Below the pieces are notes generated by a model that was not told where the DNA came from, did no database searches, and saw nothing but the letters and a program-made list of their open reading frames with translations. A program made the translations under genes and the position numbers. A DNA stretch of 64,000 nt from Streptomyces bacillaris (GTDB taxonomy: Bacteria; Actinomycetota; Actinomycetes; Streptomycetales; Streptomycetaceae): assembly GCF_003268675.1 (NCBI RefSeq), contig NZ_CP029378.1, positions 620,001 through 684,000 of the forward strand, in the 5' to 3' direction. How positions within the stretch are numbered: position 1 is the first letter of the stretch; the number at the start of each line of letters is the position of its first letter. This document shows, piece by piece, positions 41,733 through 50,440 of this stretch.

Positions 41733-42689
41733 ATGACGACCTGCATCGGCATTCGCCACCCCGGGCACTTCCACGGTCTGCCGGTCCACACCCCGGCGGC
41801 CTCCGTCCCCCTGCCCGCCGCCGACACGGTGGCCTGGCGGCTGGAGTGCGACTACGGGGAGGAGACGGACTTCACCGACCTGTGGCAGCAGTTCCTGGAC
41901 ACCGTGGACACCACCCAGGTCAGGGCGCTCCTCATCGGCCCCTGGTGGCGTGAGGACTACACGCCCTTCGCCCCGGTCCGGGACCTGCTCGTCACGCACG
42001 CCGACCGCTTCCCGGCCCTGCGCGGTCTCTTCCTCGCCGATGTGGTGGGCGAGGAGTGCGAGGTGTCCTGGCTGCAGATGTGCGACGTCACGCCGGTGCT
42101 CGAAGCGTTTCCGCTGCTGGAGGAGTTCACCGTACGCGGCTGCGGCCAGGAGGGGCTGGCGCTGCGGCCGGTCCGTCAGGCGGCGCTGAGGACGCTGCGC
42201 TTCGAGTCCGGCGGGCTCCCCGGTGACCTGGTGCGGGCCGTCGCCGCGAGCGAACTGCCCGCGCTGGAGCGGCTGGACCTCTGGTTCGGCAGCTCGTGGT
42301 ACGGAGCCGACGCCACGGTCGAGGACATCGGACCGGTCCTGGCGGGCGGCACCTTCCCCCGGCTGCGCCACCTGGGCCTGCAGAACAGCGAACTCCAGGA
42401 CGAGATCGCGGCGGCCGTGGCCTCGGCGCCCGTCGTCGCCCAGCTGGAGACTCTCGCCCTGTCCATGGGCACCCTCAGCGACACGGGCGGGGAGGCGCTG
42501 CTGAACGGGCAGCCGCTGAACCACCTCACCACGCTCGACCTGCGCCACCACTACCTCACCGGCCCGGTGCTCGACCGGCTCAGGAAGGCCTGTGCCCCGG
42601 CCGTGGTCGAGGCCGACGAGGCGGAGGAGGACTACTGGGACGAGGACGACGACGGGGAGCCGGAGCGCTATGTCGCCGTCAGCGAGTAG
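41733..42689 (+). CDS. STM4015-family leucine-rich protein, copy 2
   Basis: 318 residues, with GGAG 6 nt before ATG 41733 inside the end of copy 1. It has the same repeat layout as copy 1 (LERLDLWFGSS, LRHLGLQNSEL, LETLALSMGTL, LTTLDLRHHYL). It then has an acidic linker rich in Asp/Glu (about 292-310) and ends EPERYVAVSE. The tail is shared with copy 1 although the preceding linkers differ. The last 20 nt overlap the STM4014 gene. Confidence 0.9.
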   Translation: MTTCIGIRHPGHFHGLPVHTPAASVPLPAADTVAWRLECDYGEETDFTDLWQQFLDTVDTTQVRALLIGPWWREDYTPFAPVRDLLVTHADRFPALRGLFLADVVGEECEVSWLQMCDVTPVLEAFPLLEEFTVRGCGQEGLALRPVRQAALRTLRFESGGLPGDLVRAVAASELPALERLDLWFGSSWYGADATVEDIGPVLAGGTFPRLRHLGLQNSELQDEIAAAVASAPVVAQLETLALSMGTLSDTGGEALLNGQPLNHLTTLDLRHHYLTGPVLDRLRKACAPAVVEADEAEEDYWDEDDDGEPERYVAVSE

Positions 42690-43887
42690 CCCGAGGGCGA
42701 ACGCCCCCGGGGCAAGCGGCCCCAGGACAGACGTCAACGGAGCGGGCGCCCCCGGGAGTGCGGCCGCCCCGCGCTTCGCCGTGGTCGGCAATCCGGAGAA
42801 CCGCCGGGTCGCCTTCTTCGAGGAGGCCGTGCGGGCCGCCGGGCTGCCCCCGGCCCGGGTGGTCCCCTGGCTCCAGGTGCTGGGCGGCGGGGCGGTGTTC
42901 GAGCCGGGCGAGACCGTACGGATCGACTCGCCCGGTGAGAACGCGGCGGTGGAGCGGCTGCTGCGCGGGGTCGACGACCCGACCCGGGTGGAGGGGTCGG
43001 CCCGGTGGTACGCCGCGTTCCGCACGGCGGTGGGCGAGGTGGCGCGGGCCGCCTCGGCCGCCGGTGCCGGGACGCTCACCTCCTCCGGTGACCTCGCCGC
43101 GCTCTTCGACAAGCGGCTCTGCCACGCCCGCCTGGAGGCGGCGGGGGTGGCCGTGCCCGCCTCGCCCACCTCCGGGCCGCGCGGTGCGGAGGTGCGGAGC
43201 TGGTCCGACGTACGGGCGCTGATGCGGGAGCACCGGATGCCCCGGGCGTTCGTGAAGCTCGCGCACGGCTCCTCCGCCTCGGGGGTGCTGGCGGTCGAGA
43301 CCGCGGGCCCCGGCCGGGTCCGGGCCAGCACCTCGGTGGAGCGGGACGGCGAGGGGCGGCTCTTCAACTCGCTGCGGGTGCGCCGGTACACCACGGAGCG
43401 GGAGGTGGGCGCCCTCGTGGACGCACTCGCCCCGGACGGGCTCCACATCGAGCGCTGGCTGCCGAAGGCGTCCCAGCGGGGACGGGCCGCCGATCTGCGG
43501 ATCGTGGTGGTGGGCGGCCGGGCGACCCACGCCGTCGTCCGCACCAGCCTCTCCCCCATGACCAACCTCCATCTCGGGGGCGCCCGCGGCGATCTCGACG
43601 AGGTCCGGGCCGCCGTGTCGGCGGTGGGCGGCTGCTGGCGCGAGGCGCTGGCGATGTGCGAGCGGGCCGCCGCCTGCTTCCCGGGGACGCTGTGCGTGGG
43701 CGTCGATCTGCTGCCCGCGGCCGGCTGGCGGCGCTTCGCCGTCGGTGAGGTCAACGCCTTCGGTGATCTGCTGCCCGGACTGACCGGTCTGCCCGGCAGC
43801 GGCGCCGAGGGGCTGGACACCTATGCGGCGCAGGTCGCCGCCGTACTGGACCGAACGAGGAACGACCATGCCGTCACGTCTCCCTGA
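42670..43887 (+). CDS. STM4014-family protein with ATP-grasp-like domain
   Basis: 405 residues from ATG 42670, with CCGGAG 4-5 nt upstream. After a variable start, RFAVVGNPENRRVAFFEEAV begins the conserved part. ATP-grasp-like features follow: RAFVKLAHGSSASGVLAV, then ADLRIVVVGGRATHAVVR, then VGVDLL and VGEVNAFGDLLPG with the metal-binding Glu/Asn. ATP-grasp enzymes join a carboxylate to an amine or thiol through acyl phosphate. The natural candidate here is a protein C-terminus or a small acid. It overlaps both neighbours. Confidence 0.87.
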   Translation: MSPSASSPRANAPGASGPRTDVNGAGAPGSAAAPRFAVVGNPENRRVAFFEEAVRAAGLPPARVVPWLQVLGGGAVFEPGETVRIDSPGENAAVERLLRGVDDPTRVEGSARWYAAFRTAVGEVARAASAAGAGTLTSSGDLAALFDKRLCHARLEAAGVAVPASPTSGPRGAEVRSWSDVRALMREHRMPRAFVKLAHGSSASGVLAVETAGPGRVRASTSVERDGEGRLFNSLRVRRYTTEREVGALVDALAPDGLHIERWLPKASQRGRAADLRIVVVGGRATHAVVRTSLSPMTNLHLGGARGDLDEVRAAVSAVGGCWREALAMCERAAACFPGTLCVGVDLLPAAGWRRFAVGEVNAFGDLLPGLTGLPGSGAEGLDTYAAQVAAVLDRTRNDHAVTSP

Positions 43888-44713
43888 CCCCCACCGCCCC
43901 GACATGGCCGAGGTCGTGGGCAGTCACGACCTGCTGCTGGTCACCCTGGACACCCTGCGCCACGATGTCGCCGTCGAGCTGGCCGCCGCCGGGCGCATCC
44001 CCAACCTCGCTGCCCACCTCCCCGGCGGTGTGTGGGAGAAGCGGCACGCGCCGGGCAGCTTCACCTACGCCTCGCACCAGGCGATGTTCGCCGGGTTCCT
44101 GCCGACGCCCGCCGCCCCCGGCCCCCACCCTCGGCTCTTCGCGGCCCGGTTCGCGGGCAGCGAGACGACGGCGGACGGCACGTTCGTCTACGACACCCCG
44201 GACCTGGTGTCGGGGCTCGCCGCCGAGGGGTACCGCACGGTGTGCATCGGCGGGGTCGGGTTCTTCAACCGGCAGGGCGCCCTGGGGTCGGTGCTGCCCG
44301 GGATGTTCCAGGAGAGCCACTGGGAGCCGGAGTTCGGGGTCGCCTGCCCGACCTCGTTCGAGGAGCAGGTGGCCCGGGCCGAGAAGGTCGTCGCGGAGCT
44401 GCCACCGGAGCAGCGGCTCTTCCTCTTCGTCAATGTCTCCGCCCTGCACCAGCCGAACTGGTTCCACACCCCGGGCGCGACCCGCGAGGCCGGTGACTCC
44501 CGGGCCACGCACGCGGCCGCCCTGGAGTACGTCGACCGGCACATCGGCCGGCTCTTCGCCGCCGCGAGCAGCCGCCGCCGGTGCTTCGCCATCGTCTGCT
44601 CCGACCACGGCACGACGTACGGGGACGACGGCTACACCGGCCACCGGCTCGGCCACGAGGCCGTCTGGACCGTGCCGTACGCCCACTTCTTCCTGGAACC
44701 GGGGGCCTCCTGA
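43868..44713 (+). CDS. STM4013/SEN3800-family hydrolase (sulfatase fold)
   Basis: 281 residues from ATG 43868, with GAGGA 6 nt upstream. Alkaline phosphatase/sulfatase superfamily features: LLLVTLDTLRHDV (metal Asp), APGSFTYASHQAMFAGFLP around the nucleophile Ser/Thr, and CSDHGTTYGDDGYTGHRLGHEA with the metal-binding Asp/His pair. It should hydrolyse or transfer a phosphate or sulfate ester, or a phosphonate. There is no signal peptide, so it acts in the cytosol with its neighbours. Confidence 0.88.
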   Translation: MPSRLPDPHRPDMAEVVGSHDLLLVTLDTLRHDVAVELAAAGRIPNLAAHLPGGVWEKRHAPGSFTYASHQAMFAGFLPTPAAPGPHPRLFAARFAGSETTADGTFVYDTPDLVSGLAAEGYRTVCIGGVGFFNRQGALGSVLPGMFQESHWEPEFGVACPTSFEEQVARAEKVVAELPPEQRLFLFVNVSALHQPNWFHTPGATREAGDSRATHAAALEYVDRHIGRLFAAASSRRRCFAIVCSDHGTTYGDDGYTGHRLGHEAVWTVPYAHFFLEPGAS

Positions 44714-46104
44714 TGACCACCAGCACCGCCAAGGCGACCGACATCCCCGCCGTCAGGCCGTACGAGAGTTACGTCTACGCCTATCCGCACAAGACGGCCT
44801 ACCGTCCCCTGCCGGAGCGGCCCGTGCTGCGCGAGCTGTGGGCGGCCGAGCGGAAGGACGCCCTCTCGCTCTACCTCCACATACCGTTCTGCGAGGTCCG
44901 CTGCGGCTTCTGCAACCTCTTCACCCGGATCGGCGCGCCCGAGGAGCTGACGACCCGCTATCTCGACGCCCTGGACCGGCAGGCCGTGGCCGTACGGGAC
45001 GCACTCGGCGACGGAGAGCCGGTGCGGTTCGCGGCGGCGGCCTTCGGCGGCGGAACGCCGACCTTCCTGACGGCGGGCGAGCTGGAGCGGCTCTGCGACA
45101 TCGCGGAGAAGCGGATGGGCGCCGATCTACGCGCGGTGCCGCTGTCGGTGGAGACCTCGCCGTCCACCGCGACCGCCGACCGGCTGGCGGTGCTGGCCGA
45201 CCGGGGCACGACCCGGATCAGCATCGGGGTGCAGAGCTTCGTGGACGCCGAGGCGAAGGCGGCCGTCCGCCCGCAGCGCCGGGCCGAGGTGGAGGGTGCT
45301 CTCGGCCGGATCCGGGACGCCCGGATACCCGTGCTGAACATCGACCTGATCTACGGCATCGACGGCCAGACCGAGCGCACCTGGCTCACCTCGCTGGACG
45401 CCGCGCTGGCGTGGCGGCCGGAGGAGCTGTATCTCTACCCGCTGTACGTGCGCCCGCTGACCGGTCTGCACCGGCTCGGCGCGGGCGTGACCGGCCCGGA
45501 GGCGGAGGCCCTGGAGCAGGCCGCCTGGGACGAGCAGCGGCTGCGGCTCTACGCGGTGGGCCGCGACCATCTGCTGGCCCACGGCTACGAGCAGGTGTCG
45601 ATGCGGATGTTCCGCCGCGCGGACGCGCCCCGCGAATCGGCGGACGGCCCCGAGGACTACGCCTGCCAGACCGACGGCATGATCGGACTCGGCTGCGGGG
45701 CCCGCTCCTACACCTCCGCCCTGCACTACTCCTTCGACTACGCGGTCGACATGCGGGAGATCCGTTCCATCATCGACTCCTTCACCGCCACCCAGGACTT
45801 CTCCCGGGCCGAGGTCGGGCGGTACGTCGACGAGGAAGAGGCCCGCAGGCGCCACCTCCTCCAGTCCGTCCTCCAGGCGGCCGGTCTTCCCGTGGCCGAC
45901 TACCGCGCCCGCTTCGGTACGGACCCGTGGGCGGACTTCCCCGCCGAGCTGGCGGAGTTCGCGGCGCGGGGCTGGCTGGACGAGGGGGCGCCGGAGGGGC
46001 TGCTGCGGCTCTCGCCGCTGGGCCTGGCGCACTCGGACGCCCTGGGGCCCGCGCTGTTCTCGCCCGGGGTGCGGGCGGCGATGGCCGCGTACGAGCGGAA
46101 GTGA
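44713..46104 (+). CDS. STM4012-family radical SAM protein (HemW-like)
   Basis: 463 residues from ATG 44713, which overlaps the previous stop by one base. The SAM cluster C60-x3-C64-x2-C67 lies in LYLHIPFCEVRCGFCNLF, followed by GGGTPTFL and SVETSPSTA, as in the HemN/HemW class. A HemW-type C-terminal domain is present (GLGCGARSY). Coproporphyrinogen oxidase activity is unlikely given the locus. It probably performs a radical reaction or methylation on the pathway substrate. Confidence 0.9.
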   Translation: MTTSTAKATDIPAVRPYESYVYAYPHKTAYRPLPERPVLRELWAAERKDALSLYLHIPFCEVRCGFCNLFTRIGAPEELTTRYLDALDRQAVAVRDALGDGEPVRFAAAAFGGGTPTFLTAGELERLCDIAEKRMGADLRAVPLSVETSPSTATADRLAVLADRGTTRISIGVQSFVDAEAKAAVRPQRRAEVEGALGRIRDARIPVLNIDLIYGIDGQTERTWLTSLDAALAWRPEELYLYPLYVRPLTGLHRLGAGVTGPEAEALEQAAWDEQRLRLYAVGRDHLLAHGYEQVSMRMFRRADAPRESADGPEDYACQTDGMIGLGCGARSYTSALHYSFDYAVDMREIRSIIDSFTATQDFSRAEVGRYVDEEEARRRHLLQSVLQAAGLPVADYRARFGTDPWADFPAELAEFAARGWLDEGAPEGLLRLSPLGLAHSDALGPALFSPGVRAAMAAYERK

Positions 46105-46111
46105 GCGGACC

Positions 46112-47029
46112 GTGGACCTGACCATCCTCTACCGGGGCCCGCTGGCCTCGTGCGACTACGACTGTCCGTACTGCCCGTTCGCCAAACGGCGGGACAGCCG
46201 GGCGCAGTTGACCTCCGACCGGGACGCGCTGGAGCGGTTCACGGCGTGGGCGGCGGCGCAGACCGGCGACCGGCTCTCGGTGCTGTTCACCCCGTGGGGC
46301 GAGGGTCTGGTGCGGTCCTGGTACCGGCGGGCGCTGACCGAGCTGTCGCACCTCCCGCACATAGGCCGGGTCGCCATCCAGACCAATCTGAGCGGCCGCA
46401 CCGCCTGGCTCGCGGACGCCGATCCGGAGCGGATCGCGCTCTGGTGCACGTACCACCCAGGGCAGACGCCGTACGAGCGGTTCCTCGGCAAGTGCCGTGA
46501 GCTGTCGGCCCAGGGCATCCGGTTCAGCGTGGGCGTGGTGGGGTTCGAGGCCCACCTCGAAGAGGCCCAACGGCTGCGGGCGGCGCTGCCCCCGGAGGTC
46601 TACCTCTGGGTGAACGCCGCCGAGGGACGGACGTACACCGACGAGGAGGCGGCCCGGTGGACGGAGCTGGACCCGCTCTTCCCGTACAGCAGGCATCCGC
46701 ACCGCTCGGCCGGGCTGCCCTGCCGGACAGGCGAGTCGGTGATCTCGGTGGACGGCGAGGGGACCGTGCGGCGCTGCCACTTCGTCAGGGCCGAGCTGGG
46801 CAACCTGTACGACGGCAGCTACCGCCGGGCGCTCGGTCCGCGGGCCTGTCCGCTCGCCGTCTGCGACTGCCACATCGGCTATGTGCACCTGGAGACGCTG
46901 CCGCTGTACGACGTGTTCGCGGGCGGTGTGCTGGAGCGGATACCGGCCGGGCCGGGCGCGGGCCCGACGCCGGACGGACCCCTGGTCCCGGGCCCGACGC
47001 GGCGTACGCTCCCTCTGCTGAACCCCTGA
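46112..47029 (+). CDS. STM4011-family radical SAM protein
   Basis: 305 residues from GTG 46112, 7 nt after the STM4012 stop. The SAM cluster C14-x3-C18-x2-C21 lies in LASCDYDCPYCPFAKR. A C-terminal cysteine region (GTVRRCHFV, then CPLAVCDCHIGYVHL) recalls SPASM/twitch auxiliary cluster sites used by peptide-modifying radical SAM enzymes. It is the last gene of the locus and converges with the SGNH hydrolase gene. Confidence 0.9.
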   Translation: MDLTILYRGPLASCDYDCPYCPFAKRRDSRAQLTSDRDALERFTAWAAAQTGDRLSVLFTPWGEGLVRSWYRRALTELSHLPHIGRVAIQTNLSGRTAWLADADPERIALWCTYHPGQTPYERFLGKCRELSAQGIRFSVGVVGFEAHLEEAQRLRAALPPEVYLWVNAAEGRTYTDEEAARWTELDPLFPYSRHPHRSAGLPCRTGESVISVDGEGTVRRCHFVRAELGNLYDGSYRRALGPRACPLAVCDCHIGYVHLETLPLYDVFAGGVLERIPAGPGAGPTPDGPLVPGPTRRTLPLLNP

Positions 47030-47047
47030 GCCCTTCAGAACCTGCTG

Positions 47048-47875
47048 TTACAGCGGCAGCAGGTCCGGGCGCTTGGCCTCGACGTGGTCGCCGGACGACT
47101 CGCCGCGCAGCCGCCGCCCGATCCACGGCACGAGGTACTCCCGCGCCCACTGGATGTTGTCGCGCCCCTCGTCGAAGGTGCTGCGCTGGGCCTGCGGGGG
47201 CCACGGCTGGTCCGGGTCGGTCGGGACGTCGTGGCCGAGGACCTGGGCGGCGCGCAGCGCGACCCGGGTGTGCCCCTCGGGCGAGAGGTGGAGCCGGTCG
47301 GCGTCCCAGGCGCGCCGGTCCTGCACCGAGCGGAGCGACCACAGGTCGAGCACCGGGCAGCGGTAGCGGTCCGCGATGGCCCGGAGGTGGACGTTGTACG
47401 TGGCGATCTTGCCGCGCATATGGCGCAGCACCGGAACGCCCCGGGTGTCGAAGCCGGTGGTGATCATGACGGTGCCGACGGCCTCGGTCAGCTCCGCGAC
47501 GGCCTTCTCGTACCGATCGGCCAGGTCGTCGGGGTCGGTGCCGGGCCGGATGATGTCGTTGCCGCCCGCGCAGAAGCTGACCAGGTCGGGGGCCAGCTCC
47601 TTGGCGCGGGGGATCTGCTCCTCGACGATCTGGTCGAGGAGGCGTCCGCGTACGGCGAGATTGGCGTAGCGGAAATTCCCGTGCCGGGTCTCGTCCGGGT
47701 TCGTCGACGCGTCGGGGGCCGGGAGCCGGTCGGCGAGGAGAACCGCGAACCGGTCCGCCCAGCCGACAAAGGTGCCGTCGGGGCCGGGGTCTCCGACGCC
47801 TTCGGTGAAACTGTCCCCGATCGCCGCGTACGACCCGATGGTGTGCTGCTTCTGGGTTCTCGAATCGTCTGCCAC
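47048..47875 (-). CDS. SGNH/GDSL-type hydrolase
   Basis: 275 residues from GTG 47875, with AGGA 9 nt upstream. ATG 47899 is the longer alternative. Block I is AIGDSFTEGVGDPGPDG with the catalytic Ser, block III is CAGGNDI, and block V is DADRLHLSPEGH with the Asp-x-x-His pair. There is no signal peptide, so a cytosolic esterase or deacylase is likely. A palindrome CCGTAATACGG lies in its upstream region. Confidence 0.92.
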   Translation of the reverse strand: MADDSRTQKQHTIGSYAAIGDSFTEGVGDPGPDGTFVGWADRFAVLLADRLPAPDASTNPDETRHGNFRYANLAVRGRLLDQIVEEQIPRAKELAPDLVSFCAGGNDIIRPGTDPDDLADRYEKAVAELTEAVGTVMITTGFDTRGVPVLRHMRGKIATYNVHLRAIADRYRCPVLDLWSLRSVQDRRAWDADRLHLSPEGHTRVALRAAQVLGHDVPTDPDQPWPPQAQRSTFDEGRDNIQWAREYLVPWIGRRLRGESSGDHVEAKRPDLLPL

Positions 47876-47913
47876 AAGCACATATCCTGCACCGTTCAAT
47901 GTGACCTACGCGA

Positions 47914-47924
47914 CCGTAATACGG
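47914..47924. promoter_or_regulatory. Palindrome CCGTAATACGG upstream of SGNH gene
   Basis: A perfect 5-bp inverted repeat with one central base, 39 bp before GTG 47875. It lies where a promoter is expected, with a -10-like TAGGTC on the minus strand nearby. It may be an operator. The short length makes chance possible. Confidence 0.3.
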
Positions 47925-47982
47925 GGTTGACGGGTGGTGACATAGACCACCCGGTCAGATTTGGGTAAAGCCGGAATAAGTA

Positions 47983-48012
47983 GAGGGCGGTGTGCCACAG
48001 CACACCGCCCTC
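47983..48012 (-). terminator. Terminator hairpin after the M23 peptidase gene
   Basis: A 12-bp perfect stem GAGGGCGGTGTG (47983-47994) with CACACCGCCCTC (48001-48012) and a 6-nt loop, starting 35 nt past the peptidase stop on the minus strand. It is followed by TACTTATT, a modest T-rich tail. Confidence 0.85.
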
Positions 48013-48046
48013 GATCACTTCACGCCCCGCGCGGGCCGCCCTCGGG

Positions 48047-49048
48047 TCAGAGGGAGACGCCGTGCTGGCGCAGGTAGGCGACCGGGTCGACGTCCGAGCC
48101 GTAGCTCGGGCCGGTGCGGACCTCGAAGTGGAGGTGCGGGCCGGTGGAGTTGCCGGTGGAGCCGGAGAGGCCGATCTGCTGGCCGCCGGTGACGGTCTGG
48201 CCGGTGGAGACGTTCAGCGAGGACTGGTGGGCGTACTGGGAGTACATGCCGTCCGCGTGGCGGATGACGACCTCGTTGCCGTACGAACCGCTCCAGCCGG
48301 CCGAGACCACGGTGCCCGGGCCGATGGCGCGGACGGGGGTGCCGGAGGCGGCGCGGAAGTCGGCGCCGGTGTGGTAGCCGCTGGACCAGCTGGAGCCGGA
48401 GGCGCGGTACTGGGTGGTGACCTGGGCGCTGTCCAGCGGGGCGGTCCAGCCGGAGCCGGTGGACTGCGAGGAGCCGGTCTGGGTGGTGGCACCGCTCTGC
48501 TTCTGCGCGGCGTCCGACTCGTCGGCCGAGATGGTGTCGCCCTTGGGAGCCTGCTCGGCCTTCTTCGGCGCGGCCTTGGGGGCGGCCTTCTTCTCGGCCT
48601 TCGGTGCGGACTTGGGCGCCGGGGCGGACTTCTTGGCCTCGGAAGGCGCGGCGGAGCCGGTCGCCTTGGCGCCGAGGGTGAGCTTCATGCCCGGGAAGAT
48701 CAGGCTGGGGTTCTCGCCGACGGTGGACCGGTTGTCCTGGTACAGCTTCTGCCAGCCGCCCTTGACCTGGTGCTCGGCGGCGATCTTCGCGAGGTAGTCG
48801 CCGGAGACGACGGAGTACGTCTTCGGGGCGGTCTTCGCCTTGGCGGGCGCGGCCTGCGGGGCAGCGGTCTGCGCGGCGGCGGCCGTGGCAGCGGCGGGCT
48901 TGGTGGCGGGGGCGGCCTTCTCCGCGGCGTGGGCGCCGGTGGCGCCGATCAGCGGGAGGGCGAGTACGGCGCCGCCGGTGCCCGCGGCGAGGACGCCGCG
49001 GGTGATCGGGCCGGACTTGGGACGGCGGTGCTTACCCTTTGCGGGCAT
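48047..49048 (-). CDS. Secreted LysM-M23 peptidoglycan endopeptidase
   Basis: 333 residues from ATG 49048, with GAGAGGA 8 nt upstream. The signal peptide is about 1-42 (ending AHA-AE). A LysM domain lies at about 75-130 (YSVVSGDYLAKIAAEHQVKGGWQKLYQDNR), then an Ala/Lys/Pro linker, then the M23 lysostaphin-like domain at about 215-333. This carries the zinc motifs YHTGADF and PHLHFEV. It should cleave peptide crossbridges during growth or germination. A c-di-AMP riboswitch precedes it, as is typical for Streptomyces wall hydrolases. Confidence 0.95.
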   Translation of the reverse strand: MPAKGKHRRPKSGPITRGVLAAGTGGAVLALPLIGATGAHAAEKAAPATKPAAATAAAAQTAAPQAAPAKAKTAPKTYSVVSGDYLAKIAAEHQVKGGWQKLYQDNRSTVGENPSLIFPGMKLTLGAKATGSAAPSEAKKSAPAPKSAPKAEKKAAPKAAPKKAEQAPKGDTISADESDAAQKQSGATTQTGSSQSTGSGWTAPLDSAQVTTQYRASGSSWSSGYHTGADFRAASGTPVRAIGPGTVVSAGWSGSYGNEVVIRHADGMYSQYAHQSSLNVSTGQTVTGGQQIGLSGSTGNSTGPHLHFEVRTGPSYGSDVDPVAYLRQHGVSL

Positions 49049-49059
49049 GGCGAAGTTCC

Positions 49060-49238
49060 TCTCCGGCGCCTGCGAGGTGAGCTGTCGGGTTCGGGCTGGA
49101 GATGCCCGGCCGCCGGATGGCGACTTCACCCCTAGCCGGTCCGGATCGCTCCGGGCCGGCGGCTTACCTGGTTCCCCCGCTCCTGCCACACGTGAGTGGG
49201 TGGGTGCGAATTCCGGGCGGCGGCAGGATTAGGCGGTC
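49060..49238 (-). promoter_or_regulatory. c-di-AMP (ydaO/yuaA) riboswitch
   Basis: On the minus strand the leader of the M23 gene contains the hallmarks of the ydaO class in order: GGCCTAATCC-type CCGCCTAATCCTGCCG, a loop, GGCAGGAGCGGGGGAACCAG then GTAAGCCG, CTAGGGGTGAAGTCGCC, and finally CCGACAGCTCACCTCGCAGGC. GAGAGGA and the ATG follow a few bases later. In this class ligand binding usually turns expression off. Confidence 0.87.
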
Positions 49239-49623
49239 CGTCCGGATTGACGGTGACCGTAAACGAGTCAGGACGACGGGAACAAGCCGTCGGTTGCCTG
49301 CCGGAATCATCGATTCAATTCCGTTCCGGATTTCCCGTCACACTCCGTGGATTACGGATCTTGGCTTTCCGTACGGATCCCGGGAAAACGACCGGGCTCC
49401 GTCGCCACGGTCCGTCACGGATATGATCCCGCTCACCTGCGGAATCCCATCTCCCCCATTAGCGGGGCATGTTCTATGAAATGCACCAATACGGACATGC
49501 CGTCGGCGCCACTCCTGACATCCCGTCATCCGGCCCCTGATTTTCGGCCGAATCGATGTCGTATCGTCACAGGAGCGCCCTCGCCGGAGAGCCGCGCCGA
49601 CGCCAGAGACTTCAGGAGCCACC
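49239..49623. other. 385-bp divergent intergenic region
   Basis: It holds the promoter side of the M23 peptidase (minus) and of the tyrosine phosphatase (plus). No gene is recognised. Possible minus-strand frames here lack family features. AGGAG precedes GTG 49624. No clear operator was seen. Confidence 0.35.
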
Positions 49624-50436
49624 GTGACGCAGCAGGTGCCGCAGGTCCCGCCGACCGAGACCGCACTGACCGGAGTCCGCAACTTCCGCGACGTGGGCGG
49701 GCTCCCCACCACGGACGGGCGGCGCACCGCCTTCGGCCGGCTCTACCGCAGCGGCCACCTGGCGCACGCCACGGCCGAGGACGCGGCCTTCCTCTCCGGG
49801 CTCGGGCTGCACACCGTCTTCGACTTCCGGAACTCCGCCGACCACCGGCTCGACGGATACGACATCGAGTTGACCGGTGTCCGTAATGTCAGCATTCCGC
49901 TCTCGGACCCGGCCGACGGAGCCGAGTTCTGGCGGCTGGTGCGCGACGGGAACATCGAGCAGCTGCGCTCGATCCTGGCCAACGGCAAGGGCACCGAGCG
50001 GATGCTCCACATGTACCGCGCGACCATCGTGGACCGCACCGCCGAGCACAGCCGCGTCCTGCACGCGCTGGCGGAGGACAGTGTTCCGGCCCTGATGCAC
50101 TGCGCGGCGGGCAAGGACCGGGCGGGGCTGTCGATCGCGGTCTCGCTGCTCGCGGTCGGCGTCGAGCGCGAGGCGATCGAGGCGGACTACCTCAAGTCCA
50201 ACGACCCGCACCGCCGGTACAAGGTGAAGCGCACGGACATGTCCGAGACCGGGATGTCCCCCGAGGTGATGGAGCTGCTCAACCCGCTCTTCGGGGCCCA
50301 GTCCTCCTACCTCGCGGCGGCGTTCACGGCCATCGACGAGACCTGGGGCTCGACGGACCGCTATCTGTCGGAGGGGCTGAACATCTCCCCCGCCACCCGG
50401 GAGCGGCTGCGCGAGCGCCTGCTCGACCAGGGCTGA
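49624..50436 (+). CDS. Tyrosine/serine phosphatase (DSP-like, Y_phosphatase3 type)
   Basis: 270 residues from GTG 49624, with AGGAG about 6 nt upstream. NFRDVGGLPTTDGRR near 15-30 and the P-loop MHCAAGKDRAGLS (Cys160, Arg166) identify the family that includes IphP and MptpB-like enzymes. It is a cytosolic phosphatase for phosphotyrosine/phosphoserine proteins or phosphoinositides. It ends only 4 nt from the convergent DUF6126-like gene. Confidence 0.93.
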   Translation: MTQQVPQVPPTETALTGVRNFRDVGGLPTTDGRRTAFGRLYRSGHLAHATAEDAAFLSGLGLHTVFDFRNSADHRLDGYDIELTGVRNVSIPLSDPADGAEFWRLVRDGNIEQLRSILANGKGTERMLHMYRATIVDRTAEHSRVLHALAEDSVPALMHCAAGKDRAGLSIAVSLLAVGVEREAIEADYLKSNDPHRRYKVKRTDMSETGMSPEVMELLNPLFGAQSSYLAAAFTAIDETWGSTDRYLSEGLNISPATRERLRERLLDQG

Positions 50437-50440
50437 GCGG

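Noticed and set aside
40623..43820. 1065-codon minus-strand frame opposite the STM4014/4015 genes
   Set aside because: Ser/Arg/Ala/Pro-rich antisense shadow without any family feature.
44713..46104. Oxygen-independent coproporphyrinogen oxidase or HemW
   Set aside because: The SAM motif is HemW-like, but the gene is embedded in the STM4011-4015 locus with no heme genes. The STM4012 family fits better.
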